From Neostethus bicornis (Eukaryota; Chordata; Actinopteri; Atheriniformes; Phallostethidae), in the NCBI GenBank assembly GCA_902685375.1, contig LR738559.1, positions 21,617,001 through 21,681,000 of the forward strand: a stretch of 64,000 nt of DNA, read 5' to 3'. This document shows, one piece after another, positions 1 through 11,202 of the stretch. The position numbers and the translations under genes are program-made. Below the pieces are notes generated by a model. The model did not search any database. It saw only the letters and a list, made by a program, of their open reading frames with translations, and was not told the origin of the DNA. Position 1 is the stretch's first letter. Every line of letters starts with the position of its first letter.

Positions 1-76
1 TTTACTATCAAAATAAGAGAAACAAAGAACGATAAATGTCAGTTTGTTATTTCATGATGTGTGTAATTATACTGAC

Positions 77-982
77 GAGCTGCAATAAATTTTCCAAGCT
101 GATCTGTCTTCGTGAAATGAATTTCATAAAAATCACACGTTCCATCAGGTCTGCAAAGGGATGAAACTAACTTAACATTCAAACACATGTTTAAGAATAT
201 AAACAAAATGTTCTTGTTTGTTCTTTTGTACTCACTTTGGATCTTCATTCTTCACGTCCAGGCCTCCTACTGGAGCTAGTGTGAGTGTATTTTTTATAAT
301 TTTCTTTTTTCTGTCCACGTTAGATATTGGTACATTAGAGGCATATCCTGTCTGGAACCAATCTCCTTCCATCTGTGATGCAAAAACAGATAAATAAACA
401 TGAATCACACAAAACTAACACAACATGCCCTCAGTGGAAGAACTAAATACTTTGGTTACAGAAACGTTACTGGTAAAGATAGGAAGTCTGTTTTAGTATT
501 TCACATCTATAGAGTACACATGCTTCCACCTGCCTGCAGCTGGACAGAAATGATTGAATTTCAGACTGATGTTGAACTGCATATCTAAGCATTCAGAATT
601 AAACCTGGAGATCAGTCAGTCAGTCAGTCAGTCATCTTCTTATCCGTCAGTCCCTTTCGGGGTTGCGGGGGGTGCCGGAGCCCATCCCGGCTAATTTAAG
701 GCGAAGGGCAGAGTACACCCCGAACAGGTCGCCAGTCTGTCGCGGAACCTGGAGATCTATTTACCAAATACATGGAGAAAATACACATTTCCTTCTTTTC
801 TCTGATAAAATAAGTCATTTAAAGATGTTAAAAAGGATCTCATATAAACATAACTGATACCAGATGTTGGAGTTTCAAAAGTATCGTACTTTACTCAGGT
901 CGAAGTCTGCTGCAGGTGGGAGTTGAGGATAAACGTTCTGAGACATGAGCACAACGCCCAGCAGGATGAGCAGAGAATTCAT
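77..982 (-). CDS. Lipocalin family protein, 5' part (exons 1-3), gene runs off left edge
   Basis: Three exons join in frame on the minus strand: 982-890 (31 codons), 372-236 (137 nt) and 150-77 (74 nt). Donors are GTACG, GTGAGT and GTCAGT; acceptors end in CAG. Exon 1 encodes MNSLLILLGVVLMSQNVYPQ, a signal peptide, then a short linker ending FDLSK. Exon 2 opens with MEGDWFQTGYASN: G34-D35-W36 is the GxW motif of the first lipocalin strand. Exon 3 contains DGTCDFYEIHFTKTDQLGKF. The 137- and ~74-nt exon sizes are those usual for lipocalin exons 2 and 3. Lipocalins are secreted beta-barrels that carry small hydrophobic ligands, including retinoids in some members. Which lipocalin this is (prostaglandin-D-synthase-like or other) cannot be told without the missing C-terminal half. 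The start is the only ATG giving a signal peptide. Confidence 0.8.
612..747 (-). mobile_element. 3' part of a tRNA-headed SINE, in lipocalin intron 1
   Basis: Minus-strand copy of the tail shared by the fish SINE seen complete at 33905-34258: the segment with GGGGTGCCGGAGCCCATCCC and ACCCCGAACAGGTCGCCAGT. It ends in a short (CAGT)n run at 612-635, the usual simple-repeat tail. Confidence 0.65.
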
Positions 983-1047
983 AGCTGCTGAAGATCAAAC
1001 TGATGAAGATCTGAAGGTTTGTATGTTGGACCTTCAGTGTGATGACC

Positions 1048-1056
1048 CTTTATTAA
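1048..1056 (-). promoter_or_regulatory. Possible TATA box of the lipocalin gene
   Basis: On the minus strand the sequence TTAATAAAG lies about 65 bp upstream of the lipocalin start codon, leaving room for a transcription start near 1020 and a ~40-nt leader. This is a match to an AT-rich core motif only. Confidence 0.3.
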
Positions 1057-1059
1057 CAT

Positions 1060-2150
1060 AGAGCGTGCACGCCTTTTATCTCTTTGACACGTCAAGCTTC
1101 TTACTGGTCCTTTGCTCACTAATATTCAAGTTAGAATTAAGCAAGTTTTGGAAAGCCACGTCACCTCTTTGTTTCAACAGAGAGACCGGAATGAGAGGAA
1201 CAAGATGGCCCTGCTCTGTGGCGATGTTAAGATATTCTCACATTATCTGATTTTCTACTGACAATCTGAATCTTTGTTCATCAAACAGTTGTTAAAAACG
1301 TCTCACAACATTTCCCAGTGTTTTAAAACTACCTGATCATTCCTACATGCTTACACCAGATGTTTGGCTGCTGACTTCACTTTTATTGCTTGATGCCTTT
1401 AAGGGCAGCAAGGTTTGTCTTCCTGATTTTCTTATAGATTTATTTTTAACTTTCTGCCCATATTTTGACACATACATAGAAATTTCAGCTAGAATTGACC
1501 AATTTGAGTGATTTTGGTCCCAGAATGACCGGCTGTTGGGAGTCATATGTCATTTTTTAAAGTTTTGCGTAACAAAAATAAACCCACAAAGACATGAATG
1601 GAGTTTGGAAATTTTTCTCTTTAAAGTTTATGCTTATTATAACTCAAAAACTCAAGCAGTCATTTACATAGATAAACAATTTTACCTTTAAAATGCTCTT
1701 ATGGATTTCTCTCTCCGTTGGTCTAACCAAATTTAAAAACCGACTGTTTGAAAACTTAAAAAGTTCATGCAAAGTCTTTCCCTCTCCCAAAATTGAGCAA
1801 TTCAGAAGTAAAGAAAAAAACTTTACTTAAGGGAAAAAAACTTTTCCCTTACTGTAGAACTTGCTTTTCTCTTACTACTGCTTCATATTATGTTGGTATT
1901 AGTAACCAGGTCTGTATCCATTCATTTAATTGTCTTAAGGTTGAAATAATATAAAATGAATTAATTATTGTAAATATGTATCATATGAGCACTGGGGTGG
2001 GGTTAAATAAGTTTTCTGTGTACTTGTTATACCTTGTTATTATTCCTATTGAGTTGCTGTACAGAAGAATGTTTGTGTTGATTTGAGAACATGCTACCCT
2101 GTTCAAGATAAATAATGATAAAAAATAAATAAATAAAAAAAATAAAAAAC
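1060..2150. other. Intergenic, nothing recognised
   Basis: AT-rich sequence upstream of the lipocalin gene. Short open frames here have no recognisable domain. Confidence 0.5.
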
Positions 2151-2215
2151 ATCTGTGGCTCCATTCATTTTTATCCTGTAGCCGCTTGCAGCGATATGTC
2201 AAAGGGGTAACACCC

Positions 2216-3115
2216 TCAAATGGAAAGCCCAGGCTTCTCTAACCCCGGCTGCGTCCTCCGGCTTACTTGGCAGGGTCTAAAGGTGTTCCCCGGCCAGCTG
2301 TAAGACAGTTTTCCAGCGGGTTCAGAGTCTTCATCTGTGTCTCTACCTGGCGGGACAAACCCGAAACACCTGAAGGCATCAGGAGGCATTCCAACCAAAT
2401 GCCTGAACCACCCTATCTGGCTTTCCTTGACCCAAAGCAGCAGGTCTCTACTCCGAGATCCACCTGGGTGGCAGAACTTCTCCCTCTATCTCTGAGTGAG
2501 AGTCCAGCTACCCTGCCGAGGAAGCTCATTTCGTCCCCTTGTATCCGGGATCTTGTTCTTTCTGTCATCAACCACTCTGGTTACCATGGTGAGGGTAGGA
2601 ACATAGATCCTGGTTAGCATGGTGAGGGTAGGAATGTAGATCCTGGTTACCATGGTGAGGGTAGGAACATAGATCCTGGTTAGCATGGTGAGGTTAGGAA
2701 TGTAGATCCTGGTTACCATGGTGAGGGTAGGAACGTAGATCCTGGTTACCATGGTGAGAGTAGGAACGTAGATCCTGGTTACCATGGTGAGGGTAGGAAC
2801 GTAGATCCTGGTTACCATGGTGAGGGTAGGAACGTAGATCCTGGTTACCATGGTGAGGGTAGGAACGTAGATCCTGGTTACCATGGTGAGGGTAGGAATG
2901 TAGATCCTGGTTACCATGGTGAGCGTAGGAATGTAGATCCTGGTTACCATGGTGAGGGTAGGAACGTAGATCCTGGTTACCATGGTGAGCGTAGGAATGT
3001 AGATCCTGGTTACCATGGTGAGGGTAGGAACGTAGATGAATGGGAGACAGACTGATCGGTGTGGTGTCCGTAATAATTAGGACACTGCATCGGTCCATTG
3101 GGGGGAAGAACTGCA
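2216..3115 (-). mobile_element. LINE-A remnant carrying a 33-bp array
   Basis: Reading the minus strand, 3115-3036 matches the LINE-A segment upstream of the array, 3036-2571 is the 33-bp array, and 2570-2216 is the decayed post-array protein (equivalent of RMPPERL, TGRRPRGRP, and ending near the tail AGCCTGGGCTTCCC). Frames are broken. Confidence 0.75.
2571..3036 (-). repeat. 33-bp minisatellite, about 14 copies
   Basis: Tandem 33-bp units; in the LINE sense each reads IYVPTLTMVTR or the IPTL variant. Units differ mainly at C/T of the GTAGATCC-AACG/AATG positions. Two units carry TTAGCATGG in place of TTACCATGG. Confidence 0.97.
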
Positions 3116-3119
3116 TTTA

Positions 3120-3813
3120 CTTTCAATTCTAGTAAAAAAAAAAAAAGCAATCAAAGAAACAAAAAAATCACTTTCCTTTTAATGCTATAAATTTATTTGG
3201 TAATTTTTTTCCATATTTTTACGCCAGCAAACCTTTAACAGTTATTTTGGAGTGTGTATTACTTTGTACACGCAGGTCCTTAGTGATTATCACTACTATC
3301 TTCACTCAGACTTTAATCCACCATGACGTGTGTGAGGTTAATCCGACGTCCTAACCCAGATCCTGAAAAAGGCTTAAACCTGCTGAGGATCAGAGTCATG
3401 TCCTACATCACACACCAGTGATGGATGGTCAGAGTGTCACAGAGACATTACAGGAAATCAATCTTGGATAAAAACTACAAGGTGTTAAATCAATTAATTA
3501 AAATTATAAGACAGGAATAAAAAAAATAAAGTTTTTCTGCAGACAGATAATGAATGTGTCATGATCCCCTCTTCTGCAGCCAGTGGGAGCCATGGCCATC
3601 TCTCATCAATCTGACCAGGATCAGCCGGGGATGACTGATGATTCCAAACAGCTGTGCTTTGTGCCATCTATTTAAGCTGTATCACCCCGGATTTCCTGGT
3701 CGGGTCTTACAATCCTTCCCAGCCAGGTCTCCCTGGTTGCCTGACCATGAATCACATTACTGCAATAACTGTTTATCATGCCACTGACACTTTGTTTTTA
3801 TTTCTCAGTAATT
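3120..3813. other. Intergenic, nothing recognised
   Basis: AT-rich, no exon or repeat that I can identify up to the Harbinger-like element. Confidence 0.45.
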
Positions 3814-4249
3814 CTGGGGCCCGTTTCAAGAAGGAAGTTCAAGAAACTTTGAGTTTAAATCTAAACCTTGAGTTGGTCAACTCTGAGATTGAAAACTCTG
3901 AGTTTTCGGTTTCAGATCAGCTGAAAATAGTTGGATTAATCAACTTCAAGTTGATTGACTCAAAGTTTTGAAAATGCGCCTTGAGAATAAAAAGCCCTGA
4001 TCAATGGAGTGCAGACATTAGGAGTCACCATGGAAACAGGAGCAAACAAAAAGGTCTGAATATTTCTAACAGACAGAACTGGATGTCCTACTGCAGACAT
4101 ACAGCCAGTATGAGCACAGTTTTATTAAAAACATGTCTGGAGGCATCTTCCTCCAAAGAGAGAGAAAAAACCTGGGTGGAAAGAGCTCCTAAAGGAAATA
4201 CATAAGTTTACATTTAATCATAGTGTTCGGTGTAACTAATTACTGAATA

Positions 4250-4373
4250 ATGGCGGCACTGTGGTCAGGCGGTAGGTCAGCGGTAGAACGTTCGCCTGTG
4301 GACTGGAAGTTTGAGGGATCGAATCCCACTGAGCTCACGGCGGCACTCAAATTTTACCATTGAGATATGAATA

Positions 4374-4375
<2 letters not shown>
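4250..4375 (+). mobile_element. tRNA-derived SINE nested in the Harbinger-like element
   Basis: The head has a tRNA-like A box (GGTCAGCGGTAGAACG region) and a B-box-like GGGATCGAATCCC. The body ends in ATATGAATAAAGTG and then a (TG)n tract. Confidence 0.65.

Positions 4376-4410
<35 letters not shown>
4376..4410 (+). repeat. (TG)n microsatellite
   Basis: About 17 TG units at the 3' end of the nested SINE. Confidence 0.95.
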
Positions 4411-4419
<9 letters not shown>

Positions 4420-5781
4420 TTATTTTATCGTAGTCATTTTCCAGTAAAATAGGAAATCATTCTTAATATTTCAATCATTTTAGGAGTTACTTCAGTAATT
4501 AAATAGAAGATCAATATTTGTATGAATTAAAACTTCTTTTTAAACTTCCCGTTGTGGATGAAGTGGGATTTTTACAGTTACAATAATCCTATAATGAAAT
4601 ACATTTTATGAAGAACAATAAATACATAAATGTAAATGTGTTTTTAAACTTTACCAACACTGATGTAGTTCTATAAATAATCCTGTCGGCATTAAAAGAA
4701 TATGAAAAATAAAACCATAATTTAAACAGGTTAGACATGATGATGTCATAGATCACAGATAGATCACCTGACTTTATTAAATAATTAAGTCTATCAGTGC
4801 AGCAGCTGCAAACTGTGACCGCTCAGCATCTCCAACTTTATCAAGACAAAAAAAAACGTAACGCAACACGCGATACAAGAGTGTGTGATGTGTCTGATGT
4901 ACGGATGAATAAGATTATTAATGTATGTTATGGAGTCTCAAGAAAAACGGTACCGCTCAAATAAACATGAATGAAGATATGATAGAAAATTAACTCGTGG
5001 TCTCAAAATTATTTTGTGGCATAAATTCAAATCCCTGTGAATGAATCCAGCGTCCTCATCTACGTACATTATGATCGAGAAACGGACATGACATTTTAGT
5101 CTCTGCGTGAAGGTAACAAGTGTTTTTTTTTTATTTTTACATACTTTATTTTTCCCTCATCGGAGAAATTTTTGCAATTTATCCATCAATGTAGAAACAG
5201 ATTAAACAAGGAAGGCGTATTCAAACCCTGTTCACTTTAAAAAGGAGCGGAGACCGAGAGAAACTCTGGGTTTCCTCAAGTAAACCTGCTACCGACCAGG
5301 TTTGGTTTGCTGAGTCAGTTGCCCTAGTTACCGACTCTGAGTTTTGATTAACTCTCTTCTTGAAACCGGCTTAACTAACCCAGAGTTTACTGGTTTAAGT
5401 TACCTCCCTTTCTGAAACCGAAAAGTCTGAGTTTTCCACATTCTGGGGTTAACAAACTTTGAGTTTCCACAAATCCTCCTTCTTGAAACGGGCCCCTGGA
5501 CTACCAACCTTTAATTAAACCATGTTTTACTGTCTGCAACTGGGTCCTCCTCTTTCCACGTGCACTCCGCCTCATGACAGAATGAATGAGCTGTTAGAGT
5601 TTCATTCAAGTGTTTTTATAAATAAGAGAAATATAATCAATATGATGATGAAACCTGTTGAAGCCTCTTGTTTTTAACAGGTTTCATTAGATTCCTGATG
5701 GATCCTCTGCGCTCCTGTCCAGGGCATGGCCAGACCGAGGAGACCTCCACGCTTCATCATCTCCGCTTCATCAGGATGAAA

Positions 5782-6050
5782 TCATCCCCGTCCTGGACAT
5801 CTCCGGGCGGAGGTGTCCCCCATGTTTCCAACAGGATGAAGAACATCTACTCATCCCCGTTCTGGACATCTCCGGGCGGAGGTGTCCCCCATGTTTCCAT
5901 CAGGATGAAGAACATCTACTCATCCCCGTTCTGGACATCTCCGGGCGGAGGTGTCCCCCATGTTTCCATCAGGATGAAGAACATCTACTCATCCCCGTTC
6001 TGGACATCTCCGGGCTGAGGACTCCCGTGTTTTCATCAGGATGAAGAAAA
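5782..6050 (+). repeat. 69-bp minisatellite, four copies
   Basis: Unit starts at 5782, 5851, 5920 and 5989, exactly 69 bp apart; copies 2 and 3 are nearly identical and the fourth decays after 40 bp. The unit contains CATCTCCGGGCGGAGGTGTC. Because 69 is divisible by 3 it keeps a frame open (SSPFWTSPGGG), but no host or transposon protein match is apparent. Confidence 0.93.
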
Positions 6051-6298
6051 TCTTTTGACTTCTTTAGATATTTAGCTGTAGAATAAGCTAATATTTAAAC
6101 AATCATCTTAGACACATTGGATGCTTGTCCAGGGGAAGGATCTCTCTTTTGTGTGGATCCCCACAAGGTTTCTTATTTTCTCCCACTGATGTTTTTTTTT
6201 TAGGAGTTTTTCCTCACCATGAAGGAGAGTCTAAGGGCAGGAATGTGCCACCATTGTCCAGCTAGCATTAGTTAAAATGTATTTATGTGTATTAAAGG
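6051..6298. other. Short spacer, nothing recognised
   Basis: No feature seen between the 69-bp array and the hAT-like element. Confidence 0.4.
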
Positions 6299-7150
6299 CA
6301 GTGGTGGATGAAGTTCTCACTTTTTGTACTTAAGTAAAAGTACAGATAATTAGGCAAAAAATTTACTTAAGTAAAAGTACAAAAGTAGTCGGTGTAAATT
6401 GTACTTTTTAAGTAAAACGTAAAAGTATTTGATCATAATTCAAATGTTATTTTTTGTGCTATAGAGTGTCACCATGGTAACCAGGATAAATATTCTGCAG
6501 GGGTGTGACCCCCCTCTCCCGCCTCTTTTGGTCCACAAAAAATAAATAAAATAAACGGAAAGGGGACAAGTCAAGCTATCCCCTAGAAGGGCCGGTGAAT
6601 GGGCCGCCAAAATGGAGGAAAATGACACTTTTTTTTTTAAATGTTTTGGGGGGGAGGCCCCCAGTCACTATGTATTAGCTTTGTCAAAGCCCCACCCCCC
6701 CTTCGGAAAATTCTAGATCCGCCCCTGCTCTGTGTAACGATGGCTCAACTTTTTATTTAGAAGTAAACACAACGAACAACGATCTTCTGACTCTTTTTAA
6801 TTTGTTTATATTTGATGTTAGGTTTTTGAATGAATGCGGAAAATGTTTCTCGATTCATTACTTCTTCTCCCGATCAACTACTTCTTTTGATTTTGGCGAT
6901 GCGGCTTCAAGATGCGCTAAAAAAAAAAAACCTGTGTATTTTTCAAATTCCTGAACGAAAATGTAACAAAAAATGTAAAACACACTTTTAAAAAGTAGCG
7001 AAGTAAAAGTACAGATATTTGCTCTAAAAATGTAGTGAAGTAAAAGTAAAAGTATCGGTCTTAAATTTTACTTAAGTAAAGTACAGATACACAATTTTTT
7101 TACTTAAGTACAGCAACGAAGTACATTTACTTCGTTACGTTCCAACACTG
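6299..7150. mobile_element. hAT-like non-autonomous DNA transposon
   Basis: Ends are CAGTGGTGGA and its imperfect reverse complement TCCAACACTG. Flanks are 8 bp: ATTAAAGG (6291-6298) and ATTAAAGA (7151-7158), seven of eight matching. Eight-base duplications and CAGTG ends fit hAT. The subterminal regions are dense in inverted ACTTAAGTAAAAGTAC motifs. No transposase frame is visible. Confidence 0.75.
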
Positions 7151-7421
7151 ATTAAAGAAAATTTTATTAAATTTGACCCAAAAAAAGGTTAAAAAATAAG
7201 ATTAACGTGAAAAAGATTTCTTTTTTTTGTACTTAAAAGCAAAATGTTAGACTTTACTTTTGTGTTTCTTTTGATCATTATGTTTAAAAAAGTGCCTTGA
7301 TTTTATGTTTTCTTAATTATAATGATGAATCAGAATCCACACACTGATGTAACAATCCAATTGTGTCTGCTGTAGCTTCCCTTCCATCCTTCCTGTTCTG
7401 TCTTTACGCTCCCTGATTGTT

Positions 7422-7462
7422 TAATCTCATAATGAGGGATTGGTGACATCAGCTCCAATCCT
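7422..7462 (+). promoter_or_regulatory. Possible CRX/OTX-like sites upstream of gngt2
   Basis: Within 41 bp lie TAATCT (7422), GGGATTGG (7436-7443) and CCAATCCTAA (7455-7464), resembling the photoreceptor homeobox core TAATCC and its CAATCC variant. They precede the putative leader exon, whose likely end is the donor at 7597/7598 (TCAACAG then GTAAAG). Confidence 0.3.
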
Positions 7463-7770
7463 AACCTGAGCTGGCGTCGGGATGAAGAGCAGTGGGACAG
7501 CACCACTAAGTCAGAAGCAGTCGGACGAGAAGAAGCTTAGTGAGCTCCTAGGAGCCGACACATTTCTCTGATTGTTGGAGATCCCGCCATTCAACAGGTA
7601 AAGACTGGTGATTTAATCTTTCTAGATTCCAGATGAAATAGTGCCTTGTTTACGCTTCAGTTTCTTTTTATCCATGTATCATTTATGTATACGAATGTGT
7701 GTATGTTAATTTTGTTTTGATTATTAATTCGTTCATAAATTGAAATGATTGATCTCATCTTGCAGCCAGG

Positions 7771-8093
7771 ATGGCTCGGGATATGTCAGATAAGGAAATT
7801 TTGAAAATGGAGTTGGACCAGTTGAAGAAGGAAGTTAGTACACCACGGACAGCAGTAAGTCAACTATTTATTTTTTTAAAAAGGAAATAAATTTTAATTT
7901 TAGACGTTTTAACAAAGACAGAAGATCTTATTCTTATAAATGTTTTCTTCTCATCTTTGAACAGGTGAGTGCGAACTGTGCCGACACAATCGCCTTTGTT
8001 GAAGGACTCACTCCAAATGATCCTCTGATTAAAGGAGTTCCAGATGACAAGAATCCGTACAAGGGAGACAAAGGAGGCTGTATAATAACATAG
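7771..8093 (+). CDS. gngt2: Guanine nucleotide-binding protein gamma-T2 (cone transducin gamma)
   Basis: Two coding exons, 7771-7854 (28 codons, donor GTAAGT) and 7965-8093 (acceptor ACAG), join in phase 0 to give 70 residues, the family's normal length. The N-terminus MARDMSDKEILKMELDQLKK and the NPYKGDKGGC stretch match transducin gamma subunits, and MA-D-S-K is closer to the cone T2 type than to the rod T1 type. The protein ends in the CaaX box CIIT, which directs prenylation and membrane anchoring. With a beta subunit it forms the G-beta-gamma dimer coupling cone opsin to phosphodiesterase. A non-coding leader exon ending at 7597 is likely. In human, GNGT2 and COL1A1 are both on 17q21, so col1a1 further right fits conserved synteny. 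Confidence 0.92.
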
Positions 8094-8211
8094 CACAACG
8101 TTCCACTGGTTTTTTTTAAATCACAGATGCTTAGGAGCCTGTTCTTGTAGAAAAACAAGTGGACTGAAAATACTGTAGAAAACATGTTGAATGTTGATGT
8201 GAGAATTTGTA

Positions 8212-8217
8212 ATTAAA
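8212..8217 (+). terminator. Possible polyadenylation signal of gngt2
   Basis: ATTAAA lies about 120 bp after the gngt2 stop codon, with no better AATAAA nearby. Confidence 0.45.
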
Positions 8218-8590
8218 TGCAAATAGTTTTAAAATCTTCACCCTGGTTGTTGGATTTATTTCATGTTTGGATGTGTCCGTGTGGGAAGCAGGAAAACTCG
8301 GTCTAATAGGATTTGAGGCTGTTAGTTGGTCACTGTGATGGCACAAAGCTGCTTCCTGGTTCAAAGTCTTTAAGCTCATTGCATCGCTCATCTCTCCATC
8401 CAATTAGGCTCTTCCTGAACTCGTCCATCCATTTTATGACCCATTTGGCGACTTGGTGTTCCAAGAGGAAATATTATGATTTTCTAACATGGTTAAACAT
8501 GTTTATGTTGTATGTAATTATTTTAACATCATGTCCTCTGGTTCTAATATCTCACTTTATGTGATCTTGTTTCTACCTGTAACCTTTACA
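8218..8590. other. Spacer, nothing recognised
   Basis: No exon or known repeat identified between gngt2 and the next LINE-A remnant. Confidence 0.4.
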
Positions 8591-8596
8591 CCAAGT

Positions 8597-9135
8597 ACTG
8601 AAGCTCTCGATTTACAAGTCAATCTACAGTATGTTCCTACCCTAACCATGGTAACCAGTATCTACGTTCCTACCCTCACCACGGTAACCAGGATCTACGT
8701 TTCTACCCTCACCATGGTAACCAGGATCTACGTTCCTACCCTCACCATGGTAACCAGGATCTACATTCCTACCCTCACCATGGTAAACAGGATCTACGTT
8801 CCTACCCTCACCATGGTAACCAGGATCTACGTTCCTACCCTCACCATGGTAACCAGGATCTACATTCCTACCCTCACCATGGTAACCAGGATCTACATTC
8901 CTACCCTCACCATGGTAAACAGGATCTACGTTCCTACCCTCGCCATGGTAACCAGGATCTACATTCCTACCCTCACCATGGTAACCGGGATCTACGTTCC
9001 TACCCTCACCATTGTAACCAGCTGTGGGTGGTGACCAAAAGAAGGAGGTTGCAGATACCAGTGCTGAAAGGATTCTCCTCTACAGGGTGCCTGGGGTCTC
9101 ACTGAGAGATAGAGGGCAGAGCTTTGTTAACATGT
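8597..9135 (+). mobile_element. LINE-A remnant carrying a 33-bp array
   Basis: 8597-8633 matches the LINE-A codons before the array (AGTACTGAAGCTCTCGATTT corresponds to the KAKVLIYKS region). After the array, CAGCTGTGGGTGGTGACC continues the LINE at LWVVT, then decays by about 9135. Confidence 0.7.
8634..9018 (+). repeat. 33-bp minisatellite, about 12 copies
   Basis: Plus-strand (LINE-sense) units, mostly IYVPTLTMVTR, with MVNR, AMVTR and TIVTS variants. The last unit ends in CCATTGTAACCAG and passes directly into the LINE sequence CTGTGGGTGG. Confidence 0.97.
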
Positions 9136-9610
9136 CCTGCAGCCTGCCTCTTACCCTGTCTCCTGGAATTACCCAGTTTGTGCCTCAGCTTCCATACATA
9201 ATGTCCAGCCTCAGACTGAACTCACTTTTCTGTGATCCTCACACCACCAGCCCACCATCAGGTGACTCATCTATCAGTCAGACCTCTGGCTAGATCATAA
9301 CCATCAATCTACTTTTCAGCCAACCTCCTAACTCATTTACTATTTACAATAAAGTGAGGTTTAAATCTTGCAAGGTGTCACATTTTGGTCCTTACCCATC
9401 ACCACCATCACTTTGACAGATCATGTTTTTTCTAGGCACATGCTGATTTTGATTTGTGTTGATGGCAAAATTTAAACTGAGATAAAGAATTTTTAATGAA
9501 CTATCAGACATTGAAACTCAGCAGTTAAAATCTGTCACAATGAACCCACTTACAGGCGTGGGTATTGTAATGTTTTTATGTTATTGTGATGAATTAGAGT
9601 GCTGGTTAGA
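9136..9610. other. Spacer, nothing recognised
   Basis: Contains a decaying end of the LINE-A remnant and otherwise no feature I can name. Confidence 0.4.
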
Positions 9611-9619
9611 AAGAAATAC

Positions 9620-10225
9620 GGGCCTGAATCTTTGCCAGAAAGATTGAAACAAATCCAGAGGTTTTTTTAAAGTGTTTATTGAGGTGCAGTCCAGAGAGGG
9701 GGGAGAACAAAGTCTTCGGAACTGCTCGACCTCACGCACCAGCTCGGGCTCCTTCTCTGCCAGAGAAGTGACATTCCACACTCCTAGAGCTAGCTGGTGC
9801 AGTTGAGGATCTGACCGCCAGGGTCCCCGTTGTTGGATGCTTCCCATCTCCTTCTTCACCCGACCCCATGTGGCCGCCCTGCCATTCCTGCAGGGCGGCC
9901 CATGTCCCCTATTCGGGCTGAGCCCGGCCGGGCCCCATGGGTAGAAGCCCGGCCATCAGGTACTCGCTCTCGTGCCCCACCCTCGGGCCTGGCTCCATAA
10001 GGGGACACCGGTGACCTGTGTCCTAGCAAGGGCAACTTGGCCATGCTTGATCTCTTCATAGGAGTGTTTGAGCTCCGCTTTGTCTGACCCCTCACCTAGG
10101 ACCTGTTTGCCTTGGGTGACCCTACCAGGGGCATTAAGCCCCGGACAACATAGCTCCTAAGATCATTGGGGCATGCAAATCCCTCCACCGCGGTAAGGTG
10201 GCGGCTCAAGGAGGAGAATAAGTTT
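9620..10225 (-). mobile_element. LINE-A 5' region (start of endonuclease domain)
   Basis: The minus strand encodes LGVWNVTSLAEKEPELVREV, the first beta strand of the apurinic-type endonuclease (xWNV/L with N in the metal site). It is preceded on the minus strand by a GC-rich leader with CTTGAGCCGCCACCTTACCG. The domain is lost a few codons later, so this is a 5' fragment only. Confidence 0.65.
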
Positions 10226-10429
10226 TTGTTTTGGTTAAATAAAAGTAAAGTGACATTTAACAACAGTCTGGGTGACTCATCCTGGTTGGACCCTGCCTCC
10301 TCCCCAGTGGCTGGTATTAGAACCTAAAATTTATTACTGTACTCAGCAATTAAAAAAATGGCTGGATTAATTTCAAATTAACAAAGAGGATAATAAAAGA
10401 TTTACAGATTCCTTTTATCTTTGATAACA

Positions 10430-10742
10430 GATTTCATGCTTTTATCTAAATGACATAACCAGAGGATAAAGTCCAGTCCAGGTGGAGAGGAAGCTCCGTC
10501 CTGAACCAGCCACGTAGCTTTCTGTTTGTTACATGATGTGAGATTCTTGTAGAAACTCTGCTTTCATGAAGAAAATGAATGTTGTTATCAGGTCTAAAAA
10601 CCCAGAGCCTCAGTGATCTCTCTCAGCTGGCTGTAAAAACATAAACACTTTATGTAGAAAAAATAATCTTAATTGTCTTATCAGATAAGAATAAATGAGT
10701 TTATCTAATCTATGTAGGTTTACTGTTCGGATATTATGAGTC
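10430..10742 (-). repeat. Exon-like block, inverted partner of 20941-21215
   Basis: The reverse complement of this block matches 20941-21215 at high identity except for a ~40-bp gap and a few substitutions. Read on the minus strand it has a pyrimidine-rich acceptor TTTTTACAG followed by codons QLREITEALGF and a stop (TTTTAG), then ~190 bp that look like a 3' untranslated region. The parent gene is not recognised, and no upstream exon is seen here. It may be a duplicated terminal exon or an unlisted repeat. Confidence 0.6.
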
Positions 10743-11200
10743 ACAAACAAGAACCAGAACTTTCATAATTGGAATAAAAAGGAGGTGTGATGCAAAATCA
10801 ATGTTTTAGAGGTTTCTATGATGGAACCATAGAAACATTCTCAGAATGTTTTCAAATTTCATTCATTAATGTCTGAATACATTTCCTTCACTCCTGTTCA
10901 GTATTCAAATACTATTCTATGAGTGAATGCTCCATTCTGAAAGATTCTAGGAAAACCATTATTCATGGATAATTTACACCCGTGAAAGATGTTTCAGTCA
11001 AATAACCTCTACATTCTATATTATGTTACGTATTAATGGAATGATAGGAATGCTCATCACTCAGACTTTTTCCGATATTGCGCATATCTACAGGTAATTT
11101 TTGTTCTAAATGGTAGACAGACTGTGGTTTATGAACTCCACAGTAAATGGACCCACGTGTAGTTGATGAAGTTGAAGTTGGTGAAGTTATTTTGCATTTG
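10743..11200. other. Spacer, nothing recognised
   Basis: AT-rich; no exon or repeat identified. Confidence 0.4.
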
Positions 11201-11202
11201 AC

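Larger units (their letters stand above)
3817..5495. mobile_element. PIF/Harbinger-like non-autonomous DNA transposon
   Basis: The ends are inverted copies of GGGCCCGTTTCAAGAAGGA (3817 onward, and the reverse complement ending at 5495). The flanks are a 3-bp direct repeat CTG (3814-3816 and 5496-5498). Subterminal sequence is rich in inverted copies of AAACTCTGAGTTT. A three-base target duplication fits PIF/Harbinger. No transposase frame is present. A SINE and a (TG)n tract are nested inside. Confidence 0.75.

Noticed and set aside
2571..3036. CRISPR-like direct repeats of 33 bp
   Set aside because: Units abut with no unique spacers, and the genome is vertebrate. It is a minisatellite.
7860..8403. 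Minus-strand frames overlapping gngt2
   Set aside because: They overlap the well-supported plus-strand gngt2 exon and have no domain or splice support.
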